The translations under genes were made by a program, and so were the position numbers. A stretch of 33,803 nt of DNA from Propionibacteriaceae bacterium (GTDB lineage: Bacteria; Actinomycetota; Actinomycetes; Propionibacteriales; Propionibacteriaceae), in contig JAISJO010000007.1 in NCBI GenBank assembly GCA_031261485.1, positions 1 to 33,803 of the forward strand, in the 5' to 3' direction. The notes under the pieces were generated by a model, which saw nothing but the letters and a program-made list of their open reading frames with translations, searched no databases and was not told where the DNA came from. Below, in pieces: positions 33,484-33,803 of this stretch; position 1 is the stretch's first letter, and every line of letters starts with the position of its first letter.

Positions 33484-33803
33484 TCACCATTGACGAGGGA
33501 CGTAGTCGAAGTCCCATGTCACAACAATCGGTTCGCTCCAGAAACGACCGGTCACGCCTGTCTCGGGGTCGACGTGGAGGACGGTCCCGGTGTCTTCTGG
33601 CGACTTGATGGAGAAGGTCACGATGTACGAACCGGCGTTTGGCAAGGCGATATTGGCGCCGTAGTGCGGGCCATCGGAGGCATTCATCGGCATGAACGTG
33701 CCTTCAGCGGCAACCTTCGATGTGGACGCATCGACAATACGGTAATCGACAGTGAGGCCAGGCACGAAGTCACCGACTCCGTAGCCGAGATCATTGCCTT
33801 CCG
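33484..33803 (-). CDS. P19/Tp34-type iron-binding protein, C-terminal part (cut by window end)
   Basis: The open frame runs to the window edge, so the N-terminus is missing. About 105 residues are visible and match the C-terminal part of the P19 family (PF10634), periplasmic or surface proteins that bind copper and iron and serve high-affinity iron uptake with an FTR1-like permease. Visible family features are the start EGNDLGYGVGDFVPGLTVDY, the metal-site segment GTFMPMNASDGPHYGANI with Met and His ligands, the later VLHVDPETGV carrying another His, and a final TWDFDY strand. The stop overlaps the presumed ribosome site of the DUF2318 gene 15 bp downstream. An FTR1-type permease gene would be expected just beyond the window. 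Confidence 0.88.
   Translation of the reverse strand, partial: EGNDLGYGVGDFVPGLTVDYRIVDASTSKVAAEGTFMPMNASDGPHYGANIALPNAGSYIVTFSIKSPEDTGTVLHVDPETGVTGRFWSEPIVVTWDFDYVPRQW

Noticed and set aside
1..33803. CRISPR arrays, tRNA or rRNA genes, transposases, integrases or phage genes
   Set aside because: None seen by reading. The repeat pair at 1-280 has only two units with a structured spacer and no cas genes nearby.

Overview
The window looks like a chromosomal segment of a G+C-rich Gram-positive actinobacterium, probably anaerobic or facultatively anaerobic. The grounds are frequent GTG starts, strong GGAGG-type ribosome binding sites, lipoproteins, an L,D-transpeptidase, a LytR_C-type protein and protein similarities recalled from family knowledge. 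Propionibacteriaceae, Actinomycetaceae and Bifidobacterium relatives all fit, and I cannot name the genus. Base 1 coincides with the first base of a 90-bp repeat that recurs at 191, so the left edge may be an assembly break at a multicopy repeat.

Layout. 1-640: two copies of a hairpin-rich repeat, a probable decayed NAD kinase tail and two hairpins. 739-4780: a Pro/Thr-repeat surface protein, a CPA-type K+/H+ antiporter with a TrkA-C domain, and a convergent LytR_C-type membrane protein. 5009-10017: four co-directional genes of C4 acyl-CoA metabolism (Pct-type CoA-transferase, thiolase, 3-hydroxybutyryl-CoA dehydrogenase, acyl-CoA dehydrogenase), with neither crotonase nor EtfAB in the window. 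10227-15647: an L,D-transpeptidase with a long acidic N-terminal tail, a convergent DUF885 peptidase, and a divergent GH1 beta-glucosidase. A perfect 7-7-7 palindrome lies in the divergent promoter region.

15825-27310: a nucleoside uptake and catabolism block. A BMP-family lipoprotein, a double-domain ABC ATPase and two permeases import nucleosides. Cytidine deaminase, pyrimidine-nucleoside phosphorylase, deoxyribose-phosphate aldolase, a phosphohexo/pentomutase and (on the opposite strand) DeoD purine nucleoside phosphorylase pass the sugar to central metabolism. A YgjV-like membrane protein sits inside this block.

27390-33803 (minus strand, read right to left): an iron-import operon of the P19/DUF2318/FtsX/ABC type. 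P19 is cut by the window end. It is followed by the DUF2318 membrane protein, two FtsX-like permeases and a MacB/LolD-type ATPase. Where the better known Campylobacter version ends in thioredoxin-like genes, this one ends with an FMN-binding lipoprotein and its flavin transferase ApbE. I infer a flavin-wired extracytoplasmic electron input to iron uptake. ApbE has no export signal, while its likely substrate has two Arg-Arg pairs in its signal peptide, which suggests flavinylation before Tat export. A 69-bp palindromic element occurs twice in this operon, once between genes and once exactly in frame inside the DUF2318 gene, where it adds 23 codons. These are the most interesting observations in the window.
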